This document shows positions 7,844 through 15,712 of a DNA stretch of 64,000 bases, in pieces (within the stretch, counting starts at the first letter, position 1; every line of letters starts with the position of its first letter). A model generated the notes under the pieces. It did no database searches. It was not told where the DNA came from and was given only the letters and a program-made list of their open reading frames with translations. This DNA comes from JAWABC01 sp043810595. GTDB taxonomy: Archaea > Nanobdellota > Nanobdellia > SCGC-AAA011-G17 > VGLX01. Location of the stretch: assembly GCA_043810595.1 (NCBI GenBank), contig JBDRNX010000031.1:1-64000 (forward strand), read 5' to 3'. The translations under genes were made by a program, and so were the position numbers.

Positions 7844-8368
7844 ATGCACTCTTATGAACTAAGAATTCCTAAGGATAGGATTGCAGTACTCATCGGTAAG
7901 AAAGGTTCTACAAAAAGAGAGTTGGAAAAAGCTACTAATACCAAGATTGAGGTAGATTCTGATGAGGGTAGGGTCACTATTTCCGGTGAGAGCATAGATG
8001 TTTTTACTGCTCGTGGTGTTATTCAGGCTGTTGCTCGCGGTTTTAATCCACATATAGCTTGTTCTCTTTGTGATGAGGAGAATTGTTTCGAAGTTATAAA
8101 CATAAAGGATTATGCTGGCAAGTCGAAAAAGAAGATGACTCGTTTGAAGTCTCGTATAATTGGTAGTAAGGGTCAGGCTTGGAAGAATATTGAGCGTCTT
8201 ACCAACACCGCTATTTCCGTTTATGGAAAGACCGCCTGCATCATTGGTCATGTTGATGATGTTCTTGTTGCTCGTGAGGCTATTGAGAATCTTTTGAAGG
8301 GTGCCCCTCACGGTCCTGTTTACAATTGGTTGGAAAGCAGGAGGAAGCGCTCGAGAAGATGGACTTAG
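7844..8368 (+). CDS. KH-domain RNA-binding protein (Dim2/Pno1-like)
   Basis: 174 residues with two KH modules, carrying the GXXG loops GKKG (near residue 20) and GSKG (near 108), and ending in the conserved NWLESRRKRSRRW-type tail. Archaeal Dim2 proteins bind the 3' end of 16S rRNA and act in small-subunit maturation; they also stimulate aIF2 functions. Lies directly after aIF1A and just before a predicted 16S rRNA methyltransferase, suggesting a ribosome-biogenesis operon. Confidence 0.93.
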   Translation: MHSYELRIPKDRIAVLIGKKGSTKRELEKATNTKIEVDSDEGRVTISGESIDVFTARGVIQAVARGFNPHIACSLCDEENCFEVINIKDYAGKSKKKMTRLKSRIIGSKGQAWKNIERLTNTAISVYGKTACIIGHVDDVLVAREAIENLLKGAPHGPVYNWLESRRKRSRRWT

Positions 8369-9201
8369 CTCTTATCATTTCTGATGTTAAGAAGAAGAAA
8401 ACCCTGCGTGCTTTAGATCCTTCTTTTGTTAGGAAGCTTATTCTTGAGTATTTTGATAAGAACAGGAAGGTTGCGCGTATTCTTGAGTCCCATCCTAAGT
8501 TCCAGAAATCAAAGGAGTATAAAGTTATGTTGAAGCATCTTCGGCGTGTTCTTCACGAGGTTTACGGTGTTTTTAACGTGTCTAAGAGGAGTCTTGCTGA
8601 GTTAGACACCCATTTGAAAAAAACTGGGCATCTCGATGCTAAGGCTCTCGACATTCATTCTAAGATTTTGCAGTCTCACAAGTCCACTCAGGAGAGGTTT
8701 CCTTCTTACGCCCCTTTTTACGTCTCCCTTTTTCGCATTACTGGTAAGCCTAAAATCATTCTCGACCTTGCCTGCGGCCTTAACCCTTTATCTTTTCCGT
8801 GGATGCGTTTGGGTGAGGTTACTTATTATGCATATGAGCTGAGTCCGGATGATGCTTCCTTCATCCAGTCTTATTTTGATATCATGAAAAAATATTCTGG
8901 TTTGAGGGGTAAGGCTTTTTCTGCTGATTTGCTTAAGACTCCTATGCTTCCGAGCTGTGATGTTTGTTTTCTTTTCAAGGCTCTGGATTCTTTGGAGTCT
9001 TTGAAGAAGGGGATTAGTCTTGATTTGATCAGGTTGATTGATGCTAAGTTTATTGTTATCAGTTTCCCAACTAAGAGCATTAGCGGTAAGAAGAGGTTGA
9101 AAGAGCGTTCTTGGTTTATAAAATTGGTTGGTGACCTGGGTTATTCTTACAAGACTATCGAGCTTGAGAATGAGATTTTCTATGTCGTAGTGAAATCATA
9201 A
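8359..9201 (+). CDS. FmrO/ArmA-family 16S rRNA methyltransferase
   Basis: 280 residues from the ATG at 8359, which overlaps the KH gene by 10 bases; an earlier ATG at 8326 is possible. The N-terminal helical region precedes a SAM-binding motif ILDLACGLNPLSFPWM, very close to the ILDxGCGxNPLALxW signature of ArmA/Rmt/FmrO enzymes that make m7G1405 in the decoding site. A later KALDSLE block and VISFPTKSISGKK fit the same family. In actinobacteria these enzymes protect aminoglycoside producers; in archaea the role is probably housekeeping modification of 16S rRNA, consistent with the neighbours. Confidence 0.82.
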   Translation: MDLALIISDVKKKKTLRALDPSFVRKLILEYFDKNRKVARILESHPKFQKSKEYKVMLKHLRRVLHEVYGVFNVSKRSLAELDTHLKKTGHLDAKALDIHSKILQSHKSTQERFPSYAPFYVSLFRITGKPKIILDLACGLNPLSFPWMRLGEVTYYAYELSPDDASFIQSYFDIMKKYSGLRGKAFSADLLKTPMLPSCDVCFLFKALDSLESLKKGISLDLIRLIDAKFIVISFPTKSISGKKRLKERSWFIKLVGDLGYSYKTIELENEIFYVVVKS

Positions 9202-9240
9202 GTTATTTAAGGTAGTTTTTCTTTTTATTTTACTGAAAAT

Positions 9241-9247
9241 GGAGGTG
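9241..9247 (+). promoter_or_regulatory. Ribosome-binding site deciding a TTG start
   Basis: GGAGGTG lies seven bases before the TTG at 9255. No ATG or GTG in frame fits as well, so the Cys-rich protein most likely starts with TTG. Confidence 0.65.
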
Positions 9248-9254
9248 GTTTAGT

Positions 9255-10214
9255 TTGGAAAGGGCTAATCTTTTCTTTCTTATAGCTGTTATTGTGGGCA
9301 TTGGTGTGACCTATGTTGCTGTCGATCAAGCTTATAGTACTGGTAGGGCTATTTCAAGTTCTACCTGTGTTGATTCAGATAACGGTCTTGATTACTACAC
9401 TGCAGGTTACGTTACCTACAGGAATAAGAACTCGTATGATTACTGTTCCGGTAACAAGCTGGTTGAGTGGTATTGTCCTACAAAAACTAGGAGGGCTACT
9501 AAGGGTTATAACTGTCCTGACGGCTGTTCTAACGGTAAGTGCGGGAGTAGTTTGTGTACAGATGAGTGTGCTTATGCTGACCAGAAAGCGTGTTTGCCTG
9601 TGGGTACCGCAGTAGCTTACAGGACTTGCGGTAATTACGATACAGACTCTTGCCTTGAGTGGAGCAATCCAAGTTATTGCCCTGCTACCTATGCTTGTAA
9701 GGGTGGCGGTTGTGTTCAAGAAAATTGTACCACTGATAGCTGCTCTTCTACTGGTAGGGAGTGCGGTGCTTGGTCTGATAATTGTGGCAGTACGATAAAT
9801 TGTGGTGTCTGCCCAGTTGGCAAGATTTGTGACAGGAATGGTATTTGTATAACTCCCGGTGTGTGTAGTGATGACTGTACTCCTGTTGGTACTAGAAGAT
9901 GTTCCGGTACCACAAGTTACCAAGTTTGCGGTAACTATGATACGGACTCTTGTCTCGAGTGGGGTAACATGACATCGTGTGTCTATGGCCAAACCTGTAC
10001 GGATGGTAAGTGCAGCAATCCTACCTGTAGCAACGAGTGTTCTGTCAAGGGGAAGGTAGAGTGTTACGGTAATTATTGTAAGGCTGGTTCTTACAACGTT
10101 AACTGTAAGACTTACAGGGTTTGCGGTAATTACGATACAGACGCTTGCTTGGAGTGGAGCAGTCTGAAAACTTGTGAGGGCTCCTGTTACAACAACAAGT
10201 GCATCGGAATTTAA
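9255..10214 (+). CDS. Secreted or membrane-anchored Cys-rich repeat protein
   Basis: 319 residues beginning with a signal peptide or anchor (LFFLIAVIVGIGVTYVAV at about 6-23). The rest is an extracellular domain with more than 30 cysteines. A unit of about 15 residues, Y-x-x-CGNYDTDSCLEW, occurs three times at about 122-136, 222-236 and 287-301. After the signal peptide is a CVDSDNGLDYYTAGYV segment typical of surface proteins of Woesearchaeota-like genomes (recollection, not a search). Function unknown; likely a disulfide-stabilised surface protein. Confidence 0.85.
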   Translation: MERANLFFLIAVIVGIGVTYVAVDQAYSTGRAISSSTCVDSDNGLDYYTAGYVTYRNKNSYDYCSGNKLVEWYCPTKTRRATKGYNCPDGCSNGKCGSSLCTDECAYADQKACLPVGTAVAYRTCGNYDTDSCLEWSNPSYCPATYACKGGGCVQENCTTDSCSSTGRECGAWSDNCGSTINCGVCPVGKICDRNGICITPGVCSDDCTPVGTRRCSGTTSYQVCGNYDTDSCLEWGNMTSCVYGQTCTDGKCSNPTCSNECSVKGKVECYGNYCKAGSYNVNCKTYRVCGNYDTDACLEWSSLKTCEGSCYNNKCIGI

Positions 10215-10245
10215 TTTTTTCTTTATTTTTTAAAAAACACAAAAA

Positions 10246-10253
10246 TTTAAATA
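10246..10253 (+). promoter_or_regulatory. TATA-like box for topoisomerase VI genes
   Basis: TTTAAATA centred about 28 bases before the GTG at 10278. The distance supports GTG as a leaderless start. Confidence 0.6.
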
Positions 10254-10277
10254 GGGCTCTCTTTACTATTTCCTCTC

Positions 10278-11900
10278 GTGGCAACGAAGCAGACTAGGTT
10301 AGTTGAGGTTAAAAAAAGGGAAGTGACAAAGGCTGAGGAGCTTGCAAAGGGTCAGAGAGAGATTTCTGTTTCGGAATTCTTTGCTAAGAATAGGCATCTC
10401 CTTGGTTTTGACAATCCCCGTAAGGCGCTTCTTACTGCTGTAAAGGAGGCTGTTGATAATAGTTTGGATGCTTGTGAGGAAGCTGGTATATTGCCGGAAA
10501 TTCATGTTAATATCAAGCAGGTTAAGGAGGATCGTTTTATCGTTATTGTTGAGGACAACGGTCCGGGTATTGTTAAGGAGCAGGTTCCTAAGATTTTTGC
10601 TAAGCTTCTTTATGGTTCTAAGTTCCATGCCATGAAGCAATCTAGGGGCCAGCAGGGTATCGGTATTTCTGCTGCTTCCATGTACGGTCAGCTTACTACA
10701 GGTAAGCCTACTAAGATTATTTCTCGTATTTCTGAGAAGAAGCCTGCTCATTATTACGAGCTTCATATTGACACCAGAAAGAATGAGCCTGAGATTATTA
10801 AGGAGGATGATGTTGAGTGGAATAAGCCTCAAGGTACAAGGGTTGAGATTGAACTTGAAGCAAAATATCTTAAGGGTAAGCAGAGTGTTGATGATTACTT
10901 GAAGCAGACTGCCATTATTAATCCTCATGCTACTATCATGTACTTTACTCCTGAGAATGAGATGGTTGAGTTTTTGCGTGCTTCTGACGAATTGCCTAAG
11001 GAGCCCAAGTCTATCAAGCCTCATCCTTATGGTGTTGAGCTTGGTATTTTGATGAAGATGTTGCAGGATACCAAAGCTAGGACTTTGCAGGCTTTTCTTA
11101 TGCAGGACTTTTCCAGGGTTAGTGCGAAGGTTGCTAAGGAGATTTGTGCGAAGGCAGGTCTTCCAGAAAACGCTAAGCCTTCAAGGATTGCTCGTCATGA
11201 GTCTGAGAAGTTGTATAAGGCTATTAACGAGACTAAGGTGATGGCCCCTCCGACGGATTGTATTTCTCCAATTGGTGAGGAGCTTATAATTAAGGGTCTG
11301 AAGAAGGAGATAAACGCAGAGTTTTATGCTGCTGTCACGAGGTCCCCTTCTGTTTATCGTGGCAATCCTTTCGTGATCGAGTGTGGTATTGCTTACGGCG
11401 GTGACCTGCCTCAGGAGGATCTTGTTCGTGTTATGCGTTTTGCTAACAGGGTTCCTTTGCTCTACCAGCAAAGTGCTTGTGCTTCTGTTAAGGCTATCGT
11501 GAATACTGCCTGGCGTAGTTATGGTTTGTCTCAGAGTAAAGGTGCTTTGCCTCAGGGTCCTGCAGTAATTCTAGTTCATATTGCTTCTGTTTGGGTTCCG
11601 TTCACTTCTGAGTCCAAGGAAGCTATTGCTCATTATCCTGAAATTATTAAGGATTTGAAGCTTGCTTTGCAGGAGTGTGGTCGCAAGTTAGCCTCTCATA
11701 TCAGGCATACTGTCCGTGCTCGTGAGCAAAAAGAAAAGCTTAACCTTTTTGAGAAGTACATTCCAGAGGTTGCTTCTGCGTTGCATACGCTTTCGGGTGA
11801 GTCTAAGGATTCAATCGCTGATGGTTTGAATAAGATTTTGAAGAAAGGTATCCCTGATTTGGAGAAGAATGGTGGTAAGCTTGAAGAAGGTAAAGGCTGA
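10278..11900 (+). CDS. top6B: DNA topoisomerase VI subunit B
   Basis: 540 residues; the ATPase half of the type IIB topoisomerase that relaxes supercoils and decatenates DNA. The GHKL ATPase motifs are visible: EAVDNSLDACEEAG (motif N), EDNGPGI (G1) and RGQQGIGISAASMYGQ (G2/lid). The transducer domain follows. Start codon is GTG, supported by the upstream TATA box. It overlaps top6A by 32 bases, so the two subunits are cotranscribed. Confidence 0.97.
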   Translation: MATKQTRLVEVKKREVTKAEELAKGQREISVSEFFAKNRHLLGFDNPRKALLTAVKEAVDNSLDACEEAGILPEIHVNIKQVKEDRFIVIVEDNGPGIVKEQVPKIFAKLLYGSKFHAMKQSRGQQGIGISAASMYGQLTTGKPTKIISRISEKKPAHYYELHIDTRKNEPEIIKEDDVEWNKPQGTRVEIELEAKYLKGKQSVDDYLKQTAIINPHATIMYFTPENEMVEFLRASDELPKEPKSIKPHPYGVELGILMKMLQDTKARTLQAFLMQDFSRVSAKVAKEICAKAGLPENAKPSRIARHESEKLYKAINETKVMAPPTDCISPIGEELIIKGLKKEINAEFYAAVTRSPSVYRGNPFVIECGIAYGGDLPQEDLVRVMRFANRVPLLYQQSACASVKAIVNTAWRSYGLSQSKGALPQGPAVILVHIASVWVPFTSESKEAIAHYPEIIKDLKLALQECGRKLASHIRHTVRAREQKEKLNLFEKYIPEVASALHTLSGESKDSIADGLNKILKKGIPDLEKNGGKLEEGKG

Positions 11901-12957
11901 ATTGAAGGAGTTTGGGAGTAAGCTTGTTAAGCATATCAAGCACAAGAAGAATCCAACAATTACTTTGCCAGTTCGTTCCCTGTCCAACGTCGGTTTTAAC
12001 CAGAAGACAAGAACTTTGATGTTGAAGGATCGTGTTGCGAATAGGTATTTCTTTAACGTTGCTCACGCCAAGAAGTTTTTGCAGACCGTTGAGATTGCTT
12101 CCATAAGCAAGAAGCTTCTTGAGGAGGAGAAGCATGCCAGTTTGAGGGACGTTTTTTACATGGCTAAGCGTACTATTCCTGATACTAAGATTAACATAGT
12201 TGATGAGCAGGCTGAGTCTGATGCTGTGATTGAGGATCTTGAGTTGATTTTGAATTCTTCTCGTGAGCAGCTTCACGTGAACGCTAACAAGATGGGTTCT
12301 GTTGCTGGCAAGGTGGTCATTAAAGATAGGGGTGATACGATTAATTGGGCTAAGATGGGTTCCGGCGGTTGGTCCATCCCCAGTAACGTTGAGGATATTA
12401 AATTCATCAAGATGAATGCTAAGTACATCATCTACATGGAGAAGGCTGCTGTTTGGGAGCGTCTTCATGAGGATAGGTTTTGGGAGAAGCAGAATTGCAT
12501 TATCACGTCTTCTCAGGGTCAGACAACTCGTGGCATAAGGAGGTTGTTGCAGCGTATGAGTACCGATTTTAAGATTCCTATTTATGTTCTTACAGATTTT
12601 GACCCTTGGGGGTTCTATATTTATTCTGTTTTGAAGTTTGGTTCCATTAGCCTTGCTCACATTTCTGAGAAGATGGCTATTCCTGATGTTCGCTTCTTGG
12701 GTATTTCTGCTGATGATATCGAGAATTATGATTTGAAGAAGCATTTGATTAAGTTTAAGGACACTGACGTTTCTCGCTTGCATCAGATTTCTAGGTATGA
12801 GTGGTTTGAGAAGAACAAGGCTTGGCAGCGTCAGTTCAAGATGATGAAGGACTTGCAGTCTAAGGCTGAAATTCAGGCCCTCTCAGCTCGGGGCATTTCT
12901 TTCATTTCTGAGAAGTATTTGCCTGAGAAGATTAAGAAGCAGGAATGGATTGATTAA
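11869..12957 (+). CDS. top6A: DNA topoisomerase VI subunit A
   Basis: 362 residues; the DNA-cleaving subunit, homologous to Spo11. The winged-helix CAP domain holds the catalytic tyrosine in SLRDVFYMAKRT, and the Toprim domain holds the metal-binding acid residues in YMEKAAVWERL and TDFDPWGFYIY. ATG at 11869 overlaps the end of top6B. Firm. Confidence 0.97.
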   Translation: MVVSLKKVKAELKEFGSKLVKHIKHKKNPTITLPVRSLSNVGFNQKTRTLMLKDRVANRYFFNVAHAKKFLQTVEIASISKKLLEEEKHASLRDVFYMAKRTIPDTKINIVDEQAESDAVIEDLELILNSSREQLHVNANKMGSVAGKVVIKDRGDTINWAKMGSGGWSIPSNVEDIKFIKMNAKYIIYMEKAAVWERLHEDRFWEKQNCIITSSQGQTTRGIRRLLQRMSTDFKIPIYVLTDFDPWGFYIYSVLKFGSISLAHISEKMAIPDVRFLGISADDIENYDLKKHLIKFKDTDVSRLHQISRYEWFEKNKAWQRQFKMMKDLQSKAEIQALSARGISFISEKYLPEKIKKQEWID

Positions 12958-12969
12958 AAAATAAACTAT

Positions 12970-13182
12970 TTATTTATGTGTTTTGCTTACTTTTAATTTA
13001 TAACCCCTAAATATATAACAAAATAAACCAACCAGGTATACAAATAGTGTTGTGTCTATTATGCCTTTTGCTTTAGGGTACAAAGCATATAAGTAAAAGC
13101 ATAAAAATATAGGACCAACAAACCCTAAACATAACAGTAGGAATATTTTAATGTTAAATTTTATTTTTTCTTTTTTTGTCAT
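12970..13182 (-). CDS. Small two-helix membrane protein
   Basis: 70 residues with two hydrophobic helices (IFLLLCLGFVGPIFLCFYLYAL and TTLFVYLVGLFCYIF) between lysine-rich ends. Unrecognised. It sits in an A+T-rich patch between top6A and a nuclease-like gene, and its base use differs from the T-rich plus strand of the neighbours, hinting at recent arrival together with the next gene. Confidence 0.5.
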   Translation of the reverse strand: MTKKEKIKFNIKIFLLLCLGFVGPIFLCFYLYALYPKAKGIIDTTLFVYLVGLFCYIFRGYKLKVSKTHK

Positions 13183-13308
13183 AATTTTAAAAAGCTTAAT
13201 TAATATTTAAAGTTATTTTTATTTTTGATGTAAAGTACCCGTAAGATTTCCGATAAAGTCTAACAAAAATTTTTAAATTTCAATTACCTCCTAGTGAACT
13301 GAAGAGGT

Positions 13309-14088
13309 ATGTTTGTTAAATTAAATAAAAATTACCAAAAAAAGTTAGTAAGTTTAGCTGTGCAAAAAGCTGGTAGTGAAAGGAAGTTATCTTCTTTAAT
13401 AGGCATCCCTAAATCAGTTATTTATTTCTATAAATATGGGAAAAGAAATCTTTCAAAGGAAAGATTTAATCTAATTTGTAATTTTCTTAATATATCATTT
13501 AAAGAAAGAGGACAAAATATTTTGGGTTATTTAGATAAGAATTGGGGGAGGGTAAAAGGAGGCAAAAATAGTGTTAAGTCTAAAATTAAAAATGGCTTAT
13601 TTAAGTCAAATATTGAAATGTTACACAGAATCAGCTCTGAAAATATGAAAAGATGGCATAAAAATATGAGGGAAGAGAATCCAGAAGTATACTATAAATT
13701 ACAGTATAAAAGATTTAAAAAAGTGAATAACAAGCCTTTATTAAAAACAAAGGCAGGGGTTGAAGTAAGGAATAAATATGAAAAAGAAGTGATAGATTTT
13801 CTTTTTGATAAAAATGTAAGATTTGAATATGAACCTTATTTAAATATCAATGGTAAAGCTTATTTCCCAGATCTTATTGTTTCCAATAATCTTATAATTG
13901 AGATTACAGCATGGAAACATCCTGATAATATTAGATTGATGTATCTAAAAAGAAAGATAAAAGATTATAAAAATGTGGGGTATACTATTCTCTTTTATAT
14001 ACCCAAACCTTACAGAAACTTTTATAAAGAAATCTGCGAGTTTGTAGTATCGGATTTGAATAAACTCTACGAATCTATGCCTCGGTAG
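13309..14088 (+). CDS. HTH protein with a putative PD-(D/E)XK nuclease domain, ending inside tRNA-Asn
   Basis: 259 residues. The first 70 look like a helix-turn-helix that recognises DNA (GSERKLSSLIGIPKSVIYFYKYGKR, quoted in part: KLSSLIGIPKSVIYFY). The C-terminal 100 residues hold FEYEPYLNINGKAYFPDLIV then IIEITAWK, compatible with a PD...ExT restriction-endonuclease core. Codons are A/T-rich and A-ended, unlike neighbouring plus-strand genes, so horizontal transfer is likely. The stop codon TAG lies within the tRNA-Asn gene (10-base overlap), an arrangement seen with elements inserted at tRNA 3' or 5' ends. It could be a homing-type or solitary restriction-like nuclease. Confidence 0.7.
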   Translation: MFVKLNKNYQKKLVSLAVQKAGSERKLSSLIGIPKSVIYFYKYGKRNLSKERFNLICNFLNISFKERGQNILGYLDKNWGRVKGGKNSVKSKIKNGLFKSNIEMLHRISSENMKRWHKNMREENPEVYYKLQYKRFKKVNNKPLLKTKAGVEVRNKYEKEVIDFLFDKNVRFEYEPYLNINGKAYFPDLIVSNNLIIEITAWKHPDNIRLMYLKRKIKDYKNVGYTILFYIPKPYRNFYKEICEFVVSDLNKLYESMPR

Positions 14089-14173
14089 CTCAGAGATATC
14101 AAAAATATCGAGCAACAGGTAGAGCACCTGACTGTTAATCAGGTGGTCGCAAGTTCGAGTCTTGCCCGAGGCG
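14079..14173 (+). tRNA. tRNA-Asn (GTT anticodon) with a 22-base intron in the D-loop
   Basis: Acceptor stem GCCTCGG/CCGAGGC, anticodon arm ACCTG-ACTGTTAAT-CAGGT and T-arm GCAAG-TTCGAGT-CTTGC are normal, with discriminator G. The D-arm GCTC/GAGC is split by extra bases. Removing 14094-14115 leaves the standard D-loop AGCAGGTA. The junction region folds as a bulge-helix-bulge: helix GATAT/ATATC, bulge AGA, four-base helix GCTC/GAGC, bulge AAC; cutting both bulges at the usual place gives exactly that 22-base intron. No CCA is encoded. The upstream nuclease-like gene overlaps the first ten bases. Confidence 0.9.
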
Positions 14174-14220
14174 CTCTTTTCTTAACATAATTTTATAAAG
14201 TTACATTGTTATATTGAAGT

Positions 14221-14628
14221 ATGCCTGAGAAGAATAAGTCAGAAAGGTTGGGGTATTTTGAGGAAGAATTGAGAAAGCAAAAAGAAAAGCTCAATTTCCA
14301 TAAGGAACACATCGAAACTCTTGAAAATTCTATAAAGTTTCAGAGAAATGAAATCAAGTATAACAAGAGCTGGATAAAGTTCCATAAGGGTTCTATACTC
14401 AAGCATGAGAGGCAGGTTAAAGAGGCTGAGGATGATTCAGAAAGGGCTGATCAAATTAAGAAATTGACGTTCCACATGGAACAGATAAAAAATCATCATA
14501 ATACTTGCATCAACTATCATAAGAGGGAGATATCCTATGCCATGGAATGGATCAAGCTTAACAAAAAAGCCTTGTCAGAGTGTAATTCGCAGATTAAGTT
14601 TTTAGAAAATAAAATTGCTTCTCTTTAA
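14221..14628 (+). CDS. Helical coiled-coil protein with an internal duplication
   Basis: 135 residues, highly charged and almost certainly all-helical. Two units of about 41 residues align: one starting FHKEHIETLENSI and containing SWIKFHKGSIL, the other starting FHMEQIKNHHNTC and containing EWIKLNKKALS. Rich in His, Lys and Glu, one pair of cysteines. No membrane segment or known domain. Its stop codon overlaps the stop codon of the convergent ATP-grasp gene. Confidence 0.7.
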   Translation: MPEKNKSERLGYFEEELRKQKEKLNFHKEHIETLENSIKFQRNEIKYNKSWIKFHKGSILKHERQVKEAEDDSERADQIKKLTFHMEQIKNHHNTCINYHKREISYAMEWIKLNKKALSECNSQIKFLENKIASL

Positions 14629-15659
14629 GCAGCAAGTCTTTCTTCTGTTTTTTCTTCTGCTGGTTTGTTTTCTTGTTCTACGGCTATTGCATTCTCTAGT
14701 ATCATTTTTATGAATTTTATGTAGCTTATTTTAGAGTATTCTATTATCTTTGCTACTGCCCCGTCTCTGGACAGGTCAGGGTTTACATTGACTTCCAGTA
14801 CGTATGGTGTTCCGTCTTGGGTCAGTCTCAGGTCGACTCTTGCATAGCTTTTGCATCCTAGGGCGTTGTATGCCTTTTTTGATTCTTCTTTGATTTTCTC
14901 TTCTAGATGCTTGGGTAGCTTTGCTGGTTTCCTCACTGTTCCTTCATATTCTTGTGAGTCTTCTTTCCATTTTGAATCGTATGTCATTATGGTGGGTTTT
15001 CCTGCGAAGTCTTCTTCCTTGAATATTATTTCCGATGCCTTCATTATGTTGTCCCCCCAGACTACCGTTGCTATCTCTCTTCCCTCGATATACTCTTCCA
15101 CCAACACTTTCCCATATTCGCCTATCATTTCGTTGAGTTTTTTTTGCAGTTGTTCGTGGTTGTGCACTACCGAGTCTTCTTCTATTCCTATGCTTCCGTG
15201 TTCGTTGTTTGGTTTTACTATTAAGGGGTATTTCAGCCCCCTTATCTTCTCGTCTGCTGAGCTGACTAGTTGGTATTTTGGTGTTATTACTCCTGAATCT
15301 ATCAGCTTTTTTTTCAGAAGGGCTTTTTGTGTGCATAGAACGAGTGGTTGGTAAGCGTCTCCTGTGTATGCTATCCCAAGTTTCTCGAGTCTTTTCGGCA
15401 CCAGCGCCTCTTTTGAGGGGTCCAAGAAATCGTCACACATATTGATGACAACTAGGTCTGAGTCTGGGCTTAGCTTTTTGACCTGGTTTAGGTTGGTCAG
15501 GTCTTCCTTGATGATCACTTCTTTGTACCTTATGCCCATTCTGTCTAGGGCTTTCTTTATGTCCACTATGTCTTTGTAGTTCTCTGTTCTTCCTTCGCTG
15601 AATTCGCCGTATTTTTCTGCCAACGAAGACCGGTCGTTTCTTAGGATTATTACTTCCAT
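14625..15659 (-). CDS. D-Ala-D-Ala-ligase-like ATP-grasp enzyme
   Basis: 344 residues. The ATP-grasp order is clear: an N-terminal domain ending GIAYTGDAYQPLVLCTQK, then PLIVKPNNEHGSIGI (ATP lysine and glycine loop), VEEYIEGREIATVVWG, and the metal site ARVDLRLTQDGTPYVLEVN followed by VNPDLS. This is the D-alanine:D-alanine ligase (Ddl) branch, which makes the dipeptide for peptidoglycan in bacteria. No other peptidoglycan genes are in the window, so a different peptide ligation is possible. The last 20 residues are a Glu/Lys/Ala-rich tail. Located next to the pilus locus. Confidence 0.82.
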   Translation of the reverse strand: MEVIILRNDRSSLAEKYGEFSEGRTENYKDIVDIKKALDRMGIRYKEVIIKEDLTNLNQVKKLSPDSDLVVINMCDDFLDPSKEALVPKRLEKLGIAYTGDAYQPLVLCTQKALLKKKLIDSGVITPKYQLVSSADEKIRGLKYPLIVKPNNEHGSIGIEEDSVVHNHEQLQKKLNEMIGEYGKVLVEEYIEGREIATVVWGDNIMKASEIIFKEEDFAGKPTIMTYDSKWKEDSQEYEGTVRKPAKLPKHLEEKIKEESKKAYNALGCKSYARVDLRLTQDGTPYVLEVNVNPDLSRDGAVAKIIEYSKISYIKFIKMILENAIAVEQENKPAEEKTEERLAA

Positions 15660-15712
15660 GTTCTGTTTTTTGTTAATGTTTTAGGATTAGTTTTGTTTAA
15701 AAATTTTTTCTT

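Noticed and set aside
9375..9992. 205-residue frame on the minus strand opposite the Cys-rich gene
   Set aside because: Thr/Arg-rich shadow of the repeat-rich coding strand.
14094..14115. Expanded D-loop that is not an intron
   Set aside because: Bulge-helix-bulge geometry and restored standard loop on removal argue for an intron.
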